Notes: generated by a model not told the origin, from the sequence alone. Numbered from the stretch's first letter, positions 27,051 through 37,098 are shown. The stretch is 64,000 bases of DNA from Arthrobacter sp. (GCF_031179985.1 NZ_JAPSHJ010000017.1:1-64000); one strand, 5' to 3'. Numbers and translations are program-made.

Positions 27051-27080
27051 ATTGTAGGCGGGTCCGTCGGATCCTGGCAA
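27051..27080 (-). promoter_or_regulatory. Promoter of trpL and the fused anthranilate synthase
   Basis: On the minus strand TTGCCA (27080-27075) and TACAAT (27056-27051) are spaced by 18 bases, a strong sigma-70-type match. The predicted start is at or next to 27044, the A of the leader-peptide ATG. The ftsK promoter faces the other way about 70 bases off. Confidence 0.8.
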
Positions 27081-27159
27081 GCCAGGCCGACGGGCAACAT
27101 GGATCAGTCCGGCCCGGAAATCCGCGGAATTCCGGCCTGGCTCAGGTAGCGTGGCAGCT

Positions 27160-30072
27160 ATGGCGACACGTACTTCCTCCACGCCTAGAGGAAACCCCCG
27201 CAACAAGTCAGGCACCGCCTCCGGCCGGGGCACAGGCTCCTCCGCGCCCAAAACCAGCCGGTCCACCACAGCCGCCCGGACCCGGCAGATGCCTGCTGTC
27301 GTTCCCCACCAGCCGTGGCCCGTGCGGATGCTCTCCGGTGCGTGGCTGGGGATCGGCCATCTCGTTGGGGGCGGGGTGCGGCGGATAGGACATGACGTCA
27401 GCGACCTGGCACCAGAGGACCGCAGGGACGGAGCAGCCCTCTTCAACCTCGCTCTCGCTGTCTTCATTGCAACGTTCGCATGGTGGGGAATGCAGGGCTG
27501 GTTCCCCGATGCCGTCTACGCCGTGGTCAACGGGACCTTTGGCTGGATGTCACTGCTGCTGCCGCTGATGCTGATGGTCTGCGCCGTCCGCCTCTTCCGC
27601 CAGCCGGCTGACAGCCGCGGCAACAACCGGATCGGCATCGGCTTCCTGATCATGACCTTCGCCGGGTCGGCCCTCGCGCATATCATCGGCGGCCAACCAA
27701 CCGTGGCGGATGGCTTCGAAGGCCTGAGGCAAGCGGGCGGAATGCTGGGATTCCTGGCTGCCTCGCCCCTGGCCGCCATTCACGTCGCCGTTCCCCTGGT
27801 GGTCTATGGGCTGCTGGCATTCACTTCGTTGCTGATCGTCACGGCAACTCCCTTCGGAGCTATTCCGCGCAGGCTCAAGAGCGCCTACGAACACCTCATG
27901 GGCATCGATCTCCAGGAGCCAGGGGACCAAGCGGACGGTCATGACCGCAGCTACCTGTACGGCGATTCAGCGGCCGGATCGCCGAAGAAGAAAAAGCGCA
28001 TGCGGCTCTTCGGCAAAGACCAGGACGCCGACGCCGGTCTGGAAGGCTATGTCGGGGATGAAGCCTTCGAGACCCCGGTCATCGACGACGACGAGCCCGG
28101 TTCCAAGGGTGACAAACGGTCGGCCTCCGCTGCGCCTGGTGTGCGTCGGCCCACCCAGGCTGAAATTGCCATCGAAAAGATCAAGGCGGCCCAGGGCCTT
28201 GGCTCCCGGGCTGCTGATGTGGCCGGGGAGAACGCCACCGAGGCCATTCCCCTCGTGACACCCGGCATGGTGGCCGCGGGATCCCTGAACACGGCCTCTT
28301 CGAAGCCATCAGGTGTTTCGGCGAGCCCCGTACCGGCGAATCCGGTGGCCCCCGCGCCTCCGCCCACTCCCATCCCGCAGCGCACGGAGCAGCTCTCGCT
28401 TGCAGGGGATGTCACCTACACTCTGCCGTCGTCGGATGTCCTGACCCCCGGATCCATCCCGAAAGAGCGCACTGAGGCCAACGACGCCATCGTGGCCTCG
28501 CTGACCGAAACGCTGAACCAGTTCAATGTGGAGGCGCAGGTCACCGGCTTCAGCCGCGGCCCCACCGTGACGCGCTATGAGATCGAACTGTCTCCCGGGA
28601 CCAAGGTGGAGCGCGTCACCGCTTTGTCGAAGAACATCTCCTACGCTGTGGCGAGCTCGGATGTGCGTATTCTCAGCCCGATTCCCGGCAAATCAGCCAT
28701 CGGTATCGAGATCCCCAACACTGACCGTGAGACGGTGTCCCTGGGCGACGTGCTCCGCAGCCAGAACGCCCGCCGTACCGACCACCCCATGGTGATGGGC
28801 GTCGGCAAGGACGTCGAAGGCGGCTACGTCGTCGCGAACCTTGCGAAGATGCCGCACCTGCTCGTTGCCGGTGCTACCGGCGCCGGTAAGTCTTCCTTCG
28901 TGAACTCCATGATCACGTCGATCCTGATGCGGGCCACCCCGGACGAGGTGCGGATGGTCATGGTGGACCCCAAGCGCGTGGAGCTGACCGCCTACGAGGG
29001 CGTACCCCACCTGATTACGCCCATCATCACCAACCCCAAGAAGGCGGCGGAAGCCCTGCAGTGGGTGGTGCGTGAGATGGACGCGCGGTACGACGACCTC
29101 GCCAACTACGGCTTCAAGCACATCGACGACTTCAACAAAGCAGTCCGTGCCGGGAAGGTCCACCCTCCGGTCGACTCAAAGCGGGTCATCCGCCCGTACC
29201 CGTACCTCCTGGTAATCGTGGACGAGCTCGCCGACCTCATGATGGTAGCTCCCCGCGATGTTGAAGATTCCATCGTCCGCATCACCCAGCTTGCCCGTGC
29301 CGCCGGAATCCACCTGGTGCTCGCCACCCAGCGACCGTCCGTGGACGTTGTTACCGGCCTGATCAAAGCCAACGTGCCATCAAGGATGGCCTTTGCCACT
29401 TCGTCAGTGACCGACTCCCGCGTTGTCCTTGACCAGCCTGGTGCCGAAAAACTCATTGGGCAGGGCGACGCGCTCTTCCTGCCGATGGGAGCCTCCAAGG
29501 CCATGCGTGTACAGGGCGCGTGGGTGACGGAATCGGAAATCCACAAAGTTGTTGAGCACGTCAAGAGTCAACTCCAGGCAACTTACCGGGACGACGTCGC
29601 CGCGGAGGCCCCCAAAAAGCAGATTGACGACGACATTGGCGATGACCTTGAGGTGCTGCTGCAGGCTACCGAGCTTGTGGTGACGACCCAATTCGGTTCG
29701 ACGTCGATGCTCCAGCGCAAGCTCCGCGTCGGGTTCGCGAAGGCGGGCCGCCTGATGGACCTGCTCGAGTCCCGGGGTGTAGTGGGCCCGTCGGAGGGAT
29801 CGAAGGCGCGTGATGTTCTGGTCAAGCCCGATGACCTCGCTCCTGTGCTGGCAGCAATGAAGGGGCAGGAAACCCCGGCCACGCCGGACTCACACACCGC
29901 GGCCCTGAGTGACAACGCCAATGCCAACATCGCCCAGGGCGGCTATGCCGAGGACCTGGTCGCTTCAGACATGGAGAACCGCACCCAGAACGTTGAGTAT
30001 TACGACGGCGCCGATGGCACCCCGGATGACGAAGACGGCTCCGAGGACGCCTGGTCGCTCACCGGACGGTAG
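27160..30072 (+). CDS. ftsK: DNA translocase FtsK
   Basis: Septal DNA pump that helps clear and resolve chromosomes during division. After a Ser/Thr/Arg-rich N-terminus there are about four transmembrane segments (for example FNLALAVFIATFAWWGMQGW and LVVYGLLAFTSLLIVTATPF), and then a linker rich in Ala, Pro and charged residues. The motor has Walker A LLVAGATGAGKSSFVNS and Walker B YLLVIVDELADLMMV, and the C-terminal gamma winged helix TSMLQRKLRVGFAKAGRLMDLLE recognises DNA polarity sites. The ATG at 27160 has TAGCGT ending 7 bases upstream (leaderless pattern); GTG 27151 is an alternative. 970 aa. Confidence 0.96.
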   Translation: MATRTSSTPRGNPRNKSGTASGRGTGSSAPKTSRSTTAARTRQMPAVVPHQPWPVRMLSGAWLGIGHLVGGGVRRIGHDVSDLAPEDRRDGAALFNLALAVFIATFAWWGMQGWFPDAVYAVVNGTFGWMSLLLPLMLMVCAVRLFRQPADSRGNNRIGIGFLIMTFAGSALAHIIGGQPTVADGFEGLRQAGGMLGFLAASPLAAIHVAVPLVVYGLLAFTSLLIVTATPFGAIPRRLKSAYEHLMGIDLQEPGDQADGHDRSYLYGDSAAGSPKKKKRMRLFGKDQDADAGLEGYVGDEAFETPVIDDDEPGSKGDKRSASAAPGVRRPTQAEIAIEKIKAAQGLGSRAADVAGENATEAIPLVTPGMVAAGSLNTASSKPSGVSASPVPANPVAPAPPPTPIPQRTEQLSLAGDVTYTLPSSDVLTPGSIPKERTEANDAIVASLTETLNQFNVEAQVTGFSRGPTVTRYEIELSPGTKVERVTALSKNISYAVASSDVRILSPIPGKSAIGIEIPNTDRETVSLGDVLRSQNARRTDHPMVMGVGKDVEGGYVVANLAKMPHLLVAGATGAGKSSFVNSMITSILMRATPDEVRMVMVDPKRVELTAYEGVPHLITPIITNPKKAAEALQWVVREMDARYDDLANYGFKHIDDFNKAVRAGKVHPPVDSKRVIRPYPYLLVIVDELADLMMVAPRDVEDSIVRITQLARAAGIHLVLATQRPSVDVVTGLIKANVPSRMAFATSSVTDSRVVLDQPGAEKLIGQGDALFLPMGASKAMRVQGAWVTESEIHKVVEHVKSQLQATYRDDVAAEAPKKQIDDDIGDDLEVLLQATELVVTTQFGSTSMLQRKLRVGFAKAGRLMDLLESRGVVGPSEGSKARDVLVKPDDLAPVLAAMKGQETPATPDSHTAALSDNANANIAQGGYAEDLVASDMENRTQNVEYYDGADGTPDDEDGSEDAWSLTGR

Positions 30073-30081
30073 CCTAGGAGG

Positions 30082-30708
30082 GTGACTAGCACCGAGGCCC
30101 ACAGCACCGGTTCCTCCTCGGGAATCTGGAATCTGCCGAACATCCTGACCATGCTCCGGATTGCGTTGGTGCCATTCTTCGTGTGGTTCCTCGCGGCTGA
30201 TAACAGCAGCCACGGTTTCTGGCGATGGGCAGCGGTAGTGGCGTTCGCCGTCGCGATCTATACCGACAAGCTCGACGGCGACATCGCCCGCAGCCGCGGC
30301 CTCGTGACCGACTTCGGAAAGATTGCCGATCCCATCGCCGACAAGTTGCTCATCGGTTCGGCACTGGTGATGCTGTCAATCCTGAACGAACTGCCGTGGT
30401 GGATCACTATCCTGATTCTTGTCCGCGAGTGGGGCATTACTGCCCTGCGTTTCTTCGTCATCCGCTACGGTGTGATTCCAGCCTCTCGAGGCGGGAAGCT
30501 GAAAACCGTGGTGCAGACCCTGGCCATCTTCCTGTACGTGATTCCGCTGGCGTCCCTGGCACCATGGCTGGGATTCCTCGCTCTGGGAGTCATGCTCGTT
30601 GCCGTTGTTATCACGGTCTGGACTGGGGTGCAGTATGTGGTGGAAGCGCTTAAACTGCGGGCACAGGGTCTGCCTTCCAAGCGGCAGCCGGACGGGAGCG
30701 CGTCATGA
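30082..30708 (+). CDS. pgsA: CDP-diacylglycerol-glycerol-3-phosphate 3-phosphatidyltransferase
   Basis: Makes phosphatidylglycerol phosphate, precursor of phosphatidylglycerol and cardiolipin. The CDP-alcohol phosphatidyltransferase motif is clear as DKLDGDIARSRGLVTDFGK followed by IADPIADK. Several transmembrane segments surround it (IPLASLAPWLGFLALGVMLV and others). The length is 208 aa. The GTG start abuts the Shine-Dalgarno-like GGAGG, an unusually tight spacing, yet no better start is visible. The 3' end overlaps cinA by 4 bases (ATGA). Confidence 0.93.
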   Translation: MTSTEAHSTGSSSGIWNLPNILTMLRIALVPFFVWFLAADNSSHGFWRWAAVVAFAVAIYTDKLDGDIARSRGLVTDFGKIADPIADKLLIGSALVMLSILNELPWWITILILVREWGITALRFFVIRYGVIPASRGGKLKTVVQTLAIFLYVIPLASLAPWLGFLALGVMLVAVVITVWTGVQYVVEALKLRAQGLPSKRQPDGSAS

Positions 30709-31184
30709 GCAACCTTCACAGAAGTGCGGAAGCCGCGGTAGCAAAGGCCAGGGAACACGGCCTCACGGTCGCGACAGGTGAATCACTCACAGCCGGCATG
30801 ATCGCAGCAGTATTAGCCGACACTCCCGGCGCCTCAGCCATGCTGCAAGGGGGCATTGTCGCCTACCAGAACGAGGTCAAGAGCGGTGTCCTTGGCGTAT
30901 CGGCAGAACTCCTGGCCGAAGTTGGTTCGGTGGATGGCAGGGTTGCCGAAGCCATGGCGGCAGGTACCCGCACTCTCTGCGGTGCCGATATCGGAGTGTC
31001 AAGTACAGGCGTCGCAGGCCCTGATCCGCATGACGGCAAAGCGGTTGGCCGGGTGTACATTGGCATTGCTACAGCGTCAGGATCCTTTGCGTCATCGTAT
31101 GACTTCGAAGGGAACAGGGCCGAGATTCGCGGACAGGCATGTGCGGCGGCACTGGAACAGTTGTTGAAGGCGCTTCCTTCGTAA
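30705..31184 (+). CDS. CinA C-terminal domain protein (nicotinamide-nucleotide amidohydrolase)
   Basis: A 159-residue stand-alone CinA-C domain, equivalent to PncC, which deamidates nicotinamide mononucleotide in pyridine-nucleotide salvage. Typical stretches are VATGESLTAGMIAAVLADTPGAS, GGIVAYQNEVKSGVLGV and GVSSTGVAGPDPHDGKAVGRVYIG. It overlaps the pgsA stop and precedes the clgR-like regulator, the usual actinobacterial order ftsK-pgsA-cinA-clgR. Confidence 0.92.
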   Translation: MSNLHRSAEAAVAKAREHGLTVATGESLTAGMIAAVLADTPGASAMLQGGIVAYQNEVKSGVLGVSAELLAEVGSVDGRVAEAMAAGTRTLCGADIGVSSTGVAGPDPHDGKAVGRVYIGIATASGSFASSYDFEGNRAEIRGQACAAALEQLLKALPS

Positions 31185-31430
31185 AGCTACCGGGCGTAAA
31201 GTTGCCGGGAACAAAAATCGAAACCCAATAGTTGTTACATTGTGTCGCTTCCGGATCGCGGAGGCGCCTAGGATAAAAAGACCACACTGGTTCCCCCGAG
31301 TGGAGAACCTGAAGTATGAGGGAGCAAGGCGATACAGATGGTAAAGCAGCCCGTATCCGTTAACGGCGTTGTCCGCTGGAAGGATGTGGGCCTCGCCGAT
31401 CAGGCTAAGAGTGAACAGAAGGAGCGCAAG

Positions 31431-31790
31431 ATGGTTGTTCTTCGTCACGAAATTGGTGATGTCCTTCGCGATGTCCGCCAGCGCCAAGGCCGTACCCTCC
31501 GCGAAGTCTCACACAGTGCCCGCGTTTCGCTTGGCTACTTGAGCGAAGTGGAGCGCGGCCAGAAGGAAGCCTCTTCGGAGTTGCTTTCATCGATCTGCTC
31601 GGCCCTGGATGTTCCCTTGTCCGGCATGCTCCGCGAGGTCAGTGACCGCGTGGCCATTGCCGAGGGCGTGGCAGTGCCGGACACCGTCCCGCAGGAGTTC
31701 TCCCAGCGCTATGGCCGTGACCTCGACCGCGAGCTGAACACGGACCTTAACGACGAACTCACCACGGGCCTTCTGTCAGGCGCCCGCTGA
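31431..31790 (+). CDS. clgR: XRE-family regulator of the ClgR type
   Basis: Small DNA-binding protein with one helix-turn-helix ([37 protein letters not shown] at about residues 22-58). In corynebacteria and streptomycetes ClgR activates clp protease and recX genes, and its position after pgsA-cinA is conserved. The ATG at 31431 has a strong AAGGAG at 7 bases. An in-frame ATG at 31338 would add 31 residues but lacks a good ribosome site. The C-terminus lacks the Ala-Ala degradation tag seen in some orthologues and ends GAR. Confidence 0.85.
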   Translation: MVVLRHEIGDVLRDVRQRQGRTLREVSHSARVSLGYLSEVERGQKEASSELLSSICSALDVPLSGMLREVSDRVAIAEGVAVPDTVPQEFSQRYGRDLDRELNTDLNDELTTGLLSGAR

Positions 31791-31876
31791 TCCGTTCCGG
31801 CGTAAGCTGTGACCCCGGATCTTGAGGTCGCCGGACTGGTTTCGACCTCATGACTTCATATCGACTGTTTGACTGA

Positions 31877-31915
31877 ACGAAGGGCCTGCCGCGGTTGCGT
31901 CAGGCCCTTCGTTTT
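31877..31915 (+). terminator. Rho-independent terminator after clgR
   Basis: Perfect 12-bp arms ACGAAGGGCCTG and CAGGCCCTTCGT with a 12-base loop are followed by TTTTC. It closes the ftsK-pgsA-cinA-clgR run and separates it from the converging marR gene. Confidence 0.9.
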
Positions 31916-31940
31916 CACGCTAGTTCCTGGGCCGGCCCCG

Positions 31941-32471
31941 TTACTGTGCCTGGTCTCTCTTCGATTCGTCCTTGGGGAAGCCATCCCGCTCGTAGGTACT
32001 GTTCAACTTCGCGATGTAGCGGGCCAGGGTCTCTAGCTCCGAGACCGGCCATTCCCCTAACCGTTCCCGGAACACCTGATTGCGGGCGTCCTGGACCTGA
32101 TGCATCTTCTCCTCGCCACGGGGCGTGAGCCGAATGGACTGTGCGCGGCCGTCCACAGGATCGGCTTCCTTGAAGATAAGGCCGATGCTCTCGAGAAAGG
32201 CAATCTGCCGGCTCACAGACGGTTTTCCAACGCCGACGCAGGACGCCAGATCGGTCAGGCGCATTGGTCCTTCCCTCCTGATGATGGTCAAGAGGCCGTA
32301 CGCCGCAGGCTCCATATCGGGGTGGACCTGCCGGGACAGTTGCTGGGAGACCGAGCGTGCCCTCCGCCAGAAAAGACTCAGTTGCTGTTCCACGGACTCC
32401 AGGGCGGCGTCGACGCCGTCGGCGCCCGTAAGATCTTCGGGCGGGCCTGGGCTGTCAACTGGGTTGCTCAT
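31941..32471 (-). CDS. MarR family transcriptional regulator
   Basis: A 176-residue winged-helix regulator. The DNA-binding part reads MRLTDLASCVGVGKPSVSRQIAFLESIGLIFKEADPVDGRAQSIRLTPRGEE, with the DGR-x-wing typical of MarR proteins, flanked by long dimerisation helices. Ligand and targets are unknown. It is divergent from the DUF3046 gene across about 40 bases, so it may control its own promoter and possibly its neighbour. Confidence 0.9.
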   Translation of the reverse strand: MSNPVDSPGPPEDLTGADGVDAALESVEQQLSLFWRRARSVSQQLSRQVHPDMEPAAYGLLTIIRREGPMRLTDLASCVGVGKPSVSRQIAFLESIGLIFKEADPVDGRAQSIRLTPRGEEKMHQVQDARNQVFRERLGEWPVSELETLARYIAKLNSTYERDGFPKDESKRDQAQ

Positions 32472-32512
32472 GGCAACAATTCTAGAGTCAGGGTCCGTGA
32501 GAGACTCTATTG

Positions 32513-32737
32513 GTGCGGATTAGTGAATTTTGGCGGCTTATGGACGATGAATTTGGCGCCGGTTACTCACGCGTCCTGAGCAGTTCGTTGGTGCTGGCTG
32601 CTGTTGGCGGACGAACGGCGGACCAGGCCCTGGCTGCCGGCGTCAGCCCCCGCTCCGTGTGGCTTGCCATCTGCGAGTTGCAGGATGTTCCCCCGGAGCG
32701 GCGCCTAGGAAGGGACATCAGCCCCCGTCGCGATTAG
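32513..32737 (+). CDS. DUF3046 protein
   Basis: A 74-residue protein with the family pattern ISEFWRLMDDEFGAGYSRVL at the start and ADQALAAGVSPRSVWLAICELQDVPPERR towards the end. It is found directly before recA in many actinobacteria, but has no assigned function. The GTG at 32513 is chosen; a TTG one codon earlier is possible. The SOS box of recA begins 26 bases after its stop. Confidence 0.85.
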   Translation: MRISEFWRLMDDEFGAGYSRVLSSSLVLAAVGGRTADQALAAGVSPRSVWLAICELQDVPPERRLGRDISPRRD

Positions 32738-32763
32738 AACCGGCTGACACGCCGGGCACTTGT

Positions 32764-32779
32764 TCGAATATCTGTTCGG
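32764..32779 (+). promoter_or_regulatory. LexA (SOS) box of recA
   Basis: TCGAATATCTGTTCGG matches TCGAAC-N4-GTTCGA in 10 of 12 half-site bases. TATGCT at 32787-32792 lies 17 bases after its left half, so LexA binding here would cover the -35 region of a promoter. Confidence 0.85.
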
Positions 32780-32834
32780 GTAGGACTATGCTTTTTTCAG
32801 AGGTTATCCACATAAGCGATGTGTCCCGGCCATA

Positions 32835-32857
32835 ATGTCGGTGGGTGCAATTAGCGT
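32835..32857 (+). promoter_or_regulatory. LexA-independent damage promoter of recA (RecA-NDp / PafBC type)
   Basis: ATGTCGGTG, eight bases, then TAGCGT fits the mycobacterial RecA-NDp consensus tTGTCRgtg-N8-TAnnnT at all upper-case positions and at exact spacing. Transcription from it would start near 32864, inside the leader of the upstream LexA-controlled transcript. In mycobacteria this promoter class needs the PafBC activator. Confidence 0.75.
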
Positions 32858-32922
32858 CGTTGATGACAAAGAATCGGCCGCTAAGGCCACTCCAAAGCGA
32901 GAAAGCATTAGAGGTGTGAACC

Positions 32923-33975
32923 ATGGCGGCAGCCCCGGATCGTGAAAAGGCGCTTGAAGCAGCGCTCGCGCAGATTGACAAGCAGTTCGGCAAAGGCTCT
33001 GTCATGCGCCTCGGAGACGAGGTCCGGGCGCCGATTGAGGTTATCCCCACCGGTTCTATCGCGCTGGATGTCGCCTTGGGAATTGGCGGGCTGCCCCGCG
33101 GCCGGGTGGTGGAAATTTATGGACCGGAATCATCCGGTAAAACCACAGTTGCATTGCACGCTGTGGCCAATGCCCAGCGCCAGGGCGGCATAGCCGCTTT
33201 TATCGACGCCGAGCACGCCCTCGACCCTGAGTACGCCGCGAAACTGGGCGTCGACACCGATGCCCTCCTGGTATCCCAGCCGGATACCGGAGAGCAGGCG
33301 CTCGAAATCATGGACATGCTGATCGGCTCCGGTTCCCTGGATGTCATTGTCATTGACTCCGTGGCAGCCTTGGTTCCGCGAGCCGAAATCGAGGGCGATA
33401 TGGGCGACAGCCACGTGGGCCTCCAGGCACGGCTCATGAGTCAGGCACTCCGGAAGATCACCGGACGCCTGAGCCAAACCAAGACCACGGCGATCTTCAT
33501 TAACCAGCTGCGTGAAAAGATCGGTGTCTTCTTCGGATCACCGGAAACCACCACAGGTGGTAAGGCGCTGAAGTTCTATGCCTCCATCCGTATCGACGTC
33601 CGCAGGATCCAGACGCTGAAGGAAGGCGCGGATTCGGTCGGAAACCGAACCAAGGCCAAAATCGTCAAGAACAAAATGGCGCCCCCCTTCAAAATCGCCG
33701 AGTTCGACATCATCTACGGTCAGGGAATCTCCCGTGAGGGCGGCATCATCGATATGGGTGTCGAGCACGGAATCATCAAGAAGTCGGGTTCCTGGTTTAC
33801 ATATGATGGCGATCAGCTCGGCCAGGGTATGGAAAACTCGCGCCGCTTCCTGCGCGACAATCCCGAGCTTGCCGCCGAGCTGGAAAGGCTCATCAAGGAG
33901 AAGCTCGGCGTCGGAGTGAAGCCGGCAGCAGAGACTGAAGCCGCACCGAAGCTCAAGGCCGTTGACGGCTTCTAA
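32923..33975 (+). CDS. recA: Recombinase RecA
   Basis: Strand-exchange ATPase and co-protease for LexA self-cleavage. It shows [32 protein letters not shown]-type N-terminal sequence, Walker [41 protein letters not shown] and the L2 region [21 protein letters not shown]. The length of 350 aa is standard and no intein is present. Control appears double, by a LexA box and a PafBC-type promoter. The 3' end overlaps recX by 14 bases. Confidence 0.98.
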   Translation: MAAAPDREKALEAALAQIDKQFGKGSVMRLGDEVRAPIEVIPTGSIALDVALGIGGLPRGRVVEIYGPESSGKTTVALHAVANAQRQGGIAAFIDAEHALDPEYAAKLGVDTDALLVSQPDTGEQALEIMDMLIGSGSLDVIVIDSVAALVPRAEIEGDMGDSHVGLQARLMSQALRKITGRLSQTKTTAIFINQLREKIGVFFGSPETTTGGKALKFYASIRIDVRRIQTLKEGADSVGNRTKAKIVKNKMAPPFKIAEFDIIYGQGISREGGIIDMGVEHGIIKKSGSWFTYDGDQLGQGMENSRRFLRDNPELAAELERLIKEKLGVGVKPAAETEAAPKLKAVDGF

Positions 33976-34504
33976 ACGCCCCATGGATCCGGCTGCGCTG
34001 GATGCGGAGCCGGATCCAGCGTCAGTCGCCCGCGCCATAGTTTTGCGGCAGCTGACCAATTCGCCCAAGAGCCGCCACCAGTTGGCCAGGAAGCTCGCAG
34101 AGCGGAACATACCCGAGGACGTTGCTGAAGCGGTCCTTGACCGCTTCGAAGAGGTGCGTCTGGTTGACGACGCTGAATTTGCTGATGCCTGGGTACGAAG
34201 CCGCTCCCAGTCGCGAAAACTGGCCCGTGGCGCCCTGAAAAGGGAGCTTGCGGAGAAGGGCATCGATTCCGAGACGGCATCCCAGGCGCTTGAGCAGATC
34301 ACGGATGAGGCCGAGGAATCCAAGGCGCGGGAACTTGTGATGCGGAAGCTGCGTGGTTCCGCCCAGATCCAGGACCGAAGCGAACGGGACAAGGTCACAC
34401 GGCGGCTCGCGTCCATGCTTGCACGCAAGGGCTACAACCCGTCCGCAGCCTTCAGGATTGTCGGCGAGGTCCTGGATTCGTCTGGCGATCCCGGCCTTGG
34501 CTGA
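33962..34504 (+). CDS. recX: Regulatory protein RecX
   Basis: Modulator that limits RecA filament growth. The 180-residue chain has three repeated three-helix modules: [56 protein letters not shown] and the C-terminal [21 protein letters not shown]. The TTG at 33962 overlaps recA and has AAGG upstream; an ATG at 33983 is the alternative but has no ribosome site. Tight coupling to recA is the rule in actinobacteria. Confidence 0.92.
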   Translation: MTASKRPMDPAALDAEPDPASVARAIVLRQLTNSPKSRHQLARKLAERNIPEDVAEAVLDRFEEVRLVDDAEFADAWVRSRSQSRKLARGALKRELAEKGIDSETASQALEQITDEAEESKARELVMRKLRGSAQIQDRSERDKVTRRLASMLARKGYNPSAAFRIVGEVLDSSGDPGLG

Positions 34505-34603
34505 GTTCAGGACTGATTCCCCGATTCCGGATTCCAGGCCATGGAGAATGGCCATAACGGACCGCCACGAGCAGGCAACCGTTTCAACCGTTACCCTTAA
34601 TGG

Positions 34604-36160
34604 GTGAGTTTGACCATTCCTTCGCCGGCAGCCGGCACCCATTCCATTTCAGCCGCTTCCCCTGTCCCGGAAGCGCCAGGTCCTCGTACTTACGAGGTCC
34701 GCACGTTCGGGTGCCAGATGAACGTTCACGATTCAGAACGTATGGCAGGGATGCTTGAGTCTGCAGGGTACATTCCGGCTGGGGCGGAACAGGCTGATGT
34801 CGTCGTGTTCAATACCTGTGCGGTGCGGGAGAACGCTGACAATAAGCTCTACGGAAACCTGGGCATGCTGGCGTCGGTCAAGGAAGCCAATCCCGGTATG
34901 CAGATAGCTGTTGGTGGATGTCTGGCCCAAAAGGACCGTGAGACGATCCTCCGAAAAGCGCCGTGGGTGGACGCCGTCTTTGGCACACACAACGTGGGTG
35001 CCCTGCCGGCGCTGCTGGAACGGGCACGGCATAATAACGAGGCCCAGCTTGAGATCCTGGAATCCCTCGACGTGTTTCCGTCCACCTTGCCCACCAAGCG
35101 TGACTCAGTGTATTCGGGGTGGGTGTCCATCTCGGTTGGCTGCAACAACACCTGCACGTTCTGCATTGTGCCCGCGCTTCGTGGCAAGGAGAAGGACCGC
35201 CGCCCGGGCGATGTGCTGGCAGAAATCCAGGCCCTTGTTGATGACGGCGCCATCGAAGTGACCCTCCTTGGACAGAACGTCAACTCTTACGGCGTCGAAT
35301 TCGGGGACCGGCAGGCGTTCTCGAAACTGCTGCGGGCTTGCGGGAGCATCGAAGGCCTTGAGCGGGTTCGATTCACGAGCCCTCACCCTGCTGCCTTCAC
35401 CGACGACGTGATCGATGCCATGGCCGAGACGCCCAATGTCATGCCGCAGCTTCACATGCCGTTGCAGTCAGGGTCAGACAAAGTACTCAAGGACATGAAG
35501 AGGTCCTACCGGTCCACGAAATTCCTCGGAATCCTGGACAAGGTCCGCGAAAAGATTCCCCATGCAGCGATCTCTACCGACATCATCGTCGGATTCCCCG
35601 GTGAAACTGAGGAGGACTTCCAGGCGACCCTGGATGTCGTGGAGAAGTCTCGCTTTGCAACAGCATTTACCTTCCAGTACTCCAAGCGGCCCGGAACACC
35701 TGCCGCTGACCTGCCCGATCAGCTGCCCAAGGCAGTTGTCCAGGAGCGCTTCGAACGGCTCACCGCCTTGCAGGACAGGATCGCGGCAGAAGAGAACGCG
35801 CGGCAGCTTGGCAAGCGTGTCGAGGTGATGGTGACGGCCCAGTCCGGACGAAAGGCAGGGGAGACCCACCGGCTCTCCGGGCGTTCCCAAGACCAGCGGC
35901 TCGTACACTTCAGCGTTCCCGAAGGCGCAGAAGCTCCCCGGCCCGGTGATCTCGTCACGGTCACCATTACTGAGGCCGCTTCCTTCCATCTGGTCGCTGA
36001 CCCTTCGTCACCCGAGGATTACAGCCTGCGCCGCTCCCGCGCTGGCGATGCCTGGGACAGGTCCCAGGCCGACTCCTGTGGGCTGCCCGCCCCTTCAGGG
36101 AAATCAGGTAAGGCCGGAGTCTCCCTGGGAATGCCCTCACTTCCCGTCCGCGGACGCTAG
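34604..36160 (+). CDS. miaB: tRNA-2-methylthio-N6-dimethylallyladenosine synthase
   Basis: Radical SAM methylthiotransferase acting on i6A37 of tRNAs reading UNN codons, after MiaA. The N-terminal MTTase domain has cluster cysteines in [18 protein letters not shown] and VGGCLAQKD; the radical SAM motif is [14 protein letters not shown]; the C-terminal TRAM domain follows [21 protein letters not shown]. At 518 aa it carries a non-conserved C-terminal tail after TRAM. The GTG start may be leaderless (TACCCT ends 8 bases before it). It is followed 2 bases later by miaA. Confidence 0.95.
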   Translation: MSLTIPSPAAGTHSISAASPVPEAPGPRTYEVRTFGCQMNVHDSERMAGMLESAGYIPAGAEQADVVVFNTCAVRENADNKLYGNLGMLASVKEANPGMQIAVGGCLAQKDRETILRKAPWVDAVFGTHNVGALPALLERARHNNEAQLEILESLDVFPSTLPTKRDSVYSGWVSISVGCNNTCTFCIVPALRGKEKDRRPGDVLAEIQALVDDGAIEVTLLGQNVNSYGVEFGDRQAFSKLLRACGSIEGLERVRFTSPHPAAFTDDVIDAMAETPNVMPQLHMPLQSGSDKVLKDMKRSYRSTKFLGILDKVREKIPHAAISTDIIVGFPGETEEDFQATLDVVEKSRFATAFTFQYSKRPGTPAADLPDQLPKAVVQERFERLTALQDRIAAEENARQLGKRVEVMVTAQSGRKAGETHRLSGRSQDQRLVHFSVPEGAEAPRPGDLVTVTITEAASFHLVADPSSPEDYSLRRSRAGDAWDRSQADSCGLPAPSGKSGKAGVSLGMPSLPVRGR

Positions 36161-36162
36161 GA

Positions 36163-37098
36163 ATGTCAGCCCCGTATACCGGCACAGCGCACATACCCGC
36201 CGGCGGGCCACCACCGGTGATCGCTGTCGTAGGGCCCACCGGATCCGGCAAGTCTGATCTGGCCGTCGGGCTGGCCCTGGAACTTGATGGTGAGGTCATC
36301 AATGCCGATTCCATGCAGTTCTACCGGGGCATGGACATTGGTACAGCCAAGATCAGCGTGGAAGAACGCAGGGGAGTGCCCCACCATTTGCTGGATACCC
36401 TCGACGTCACCGAGGAAGCCAGTGTTTCGGACTTCCAGCAGCAAGCCAGATCGGTGATCAATGCGATTCATCGCCGCGGAAAGAGAGCAATCCTCGCGGG
36501 CGGCTCCGGACTCTACCTGCGGGCTGCCTTGGATGTCCTTGAGTTTCCCGGTACGGATCCCGGCATCCGCCGACGCCTTGAGAACGAGGCCGCATCACAG
36601 GGCGAGGCCGGCCTGCGCTTCCGCCTTGAACGTCTTGACCCGGTATCGGCCGCACGCCTTGGAGACACCCGCCGGGTCATCCGCGCCTTGGAAGTTTATG
36701 AGTTGACCGGTCGCCCTTTCAGCTCCTACATGCCAAAGCGCGAGTACGTCCAGCCCGCTGTGCAAATCGGGCTTGAAGTGGATCGGGAGACGCTCCGCGC
36801 CCGCCTCGCCCAGCGCGTCCACCGCATGGTGGAGAGCGGCCTGCTGGAGGAGGTAAGCCGGCTCGAATCACGCGGATTGAGGCAAGGGAAAACCGCATCC
36901 CGCGCCCTCGGGTACGCCCAATTCCTGAAGGTACTCGACGGTGTCAGCGACATTTCGGAAGCGGCGGAAGAGACCATTCTGGCCACCAGGCAATTCGCAC
37001 GCCGGCAGCTGACGTGGTTCCGGGCGGATCCCCGGATCGCTTGGCTGGACTGGCAGGACCCTGCGCTGCTGGAGAAGGCGGCCGCTCTCTGTGCGTGA
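36163..37098 (+). CDS. miaA: tRNA dimethylallyltransferase
   Basis: Transfers the dimethylallyl group to A37 of tRNA, making the substrate of MiaB. The P-loop is [17 protein letters not shown] near residue 20, followed by [30 protein letters not shown], and the C-terminal [11 protein letters not shown]...[18 protein letters not shown]. The length of 311 aa is normal. miaB and miaA are adjacent and surely co-transcribed. Confidence 0.96.
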   Translation: MSAPYTGTAHIPAGGPPPVIAVVGPTGSGKSDLAVGLALELDGEVINADSMQFYRGMDIGTAKISVEERRGVPHHLLDTLDVTEEASVSDFQQQARSVINAIHRRGKRAILAGGSGLYLRAALDVLEFPGTDPGIRRRLENEAASQGEAGLRFRLERLDPVSAARLGDTRRVIRALEVYELTGRPFSSYMPKREYVQPAVQIGLEVDRETLRARLAQRVHRMVESGLLEEVSRLESRGLRQGKTASRALGYAQFLKVLDGVSDISEAAEETILATRQFARRQLTWFRADPRIAWLDWQDPALLEKAAALCA

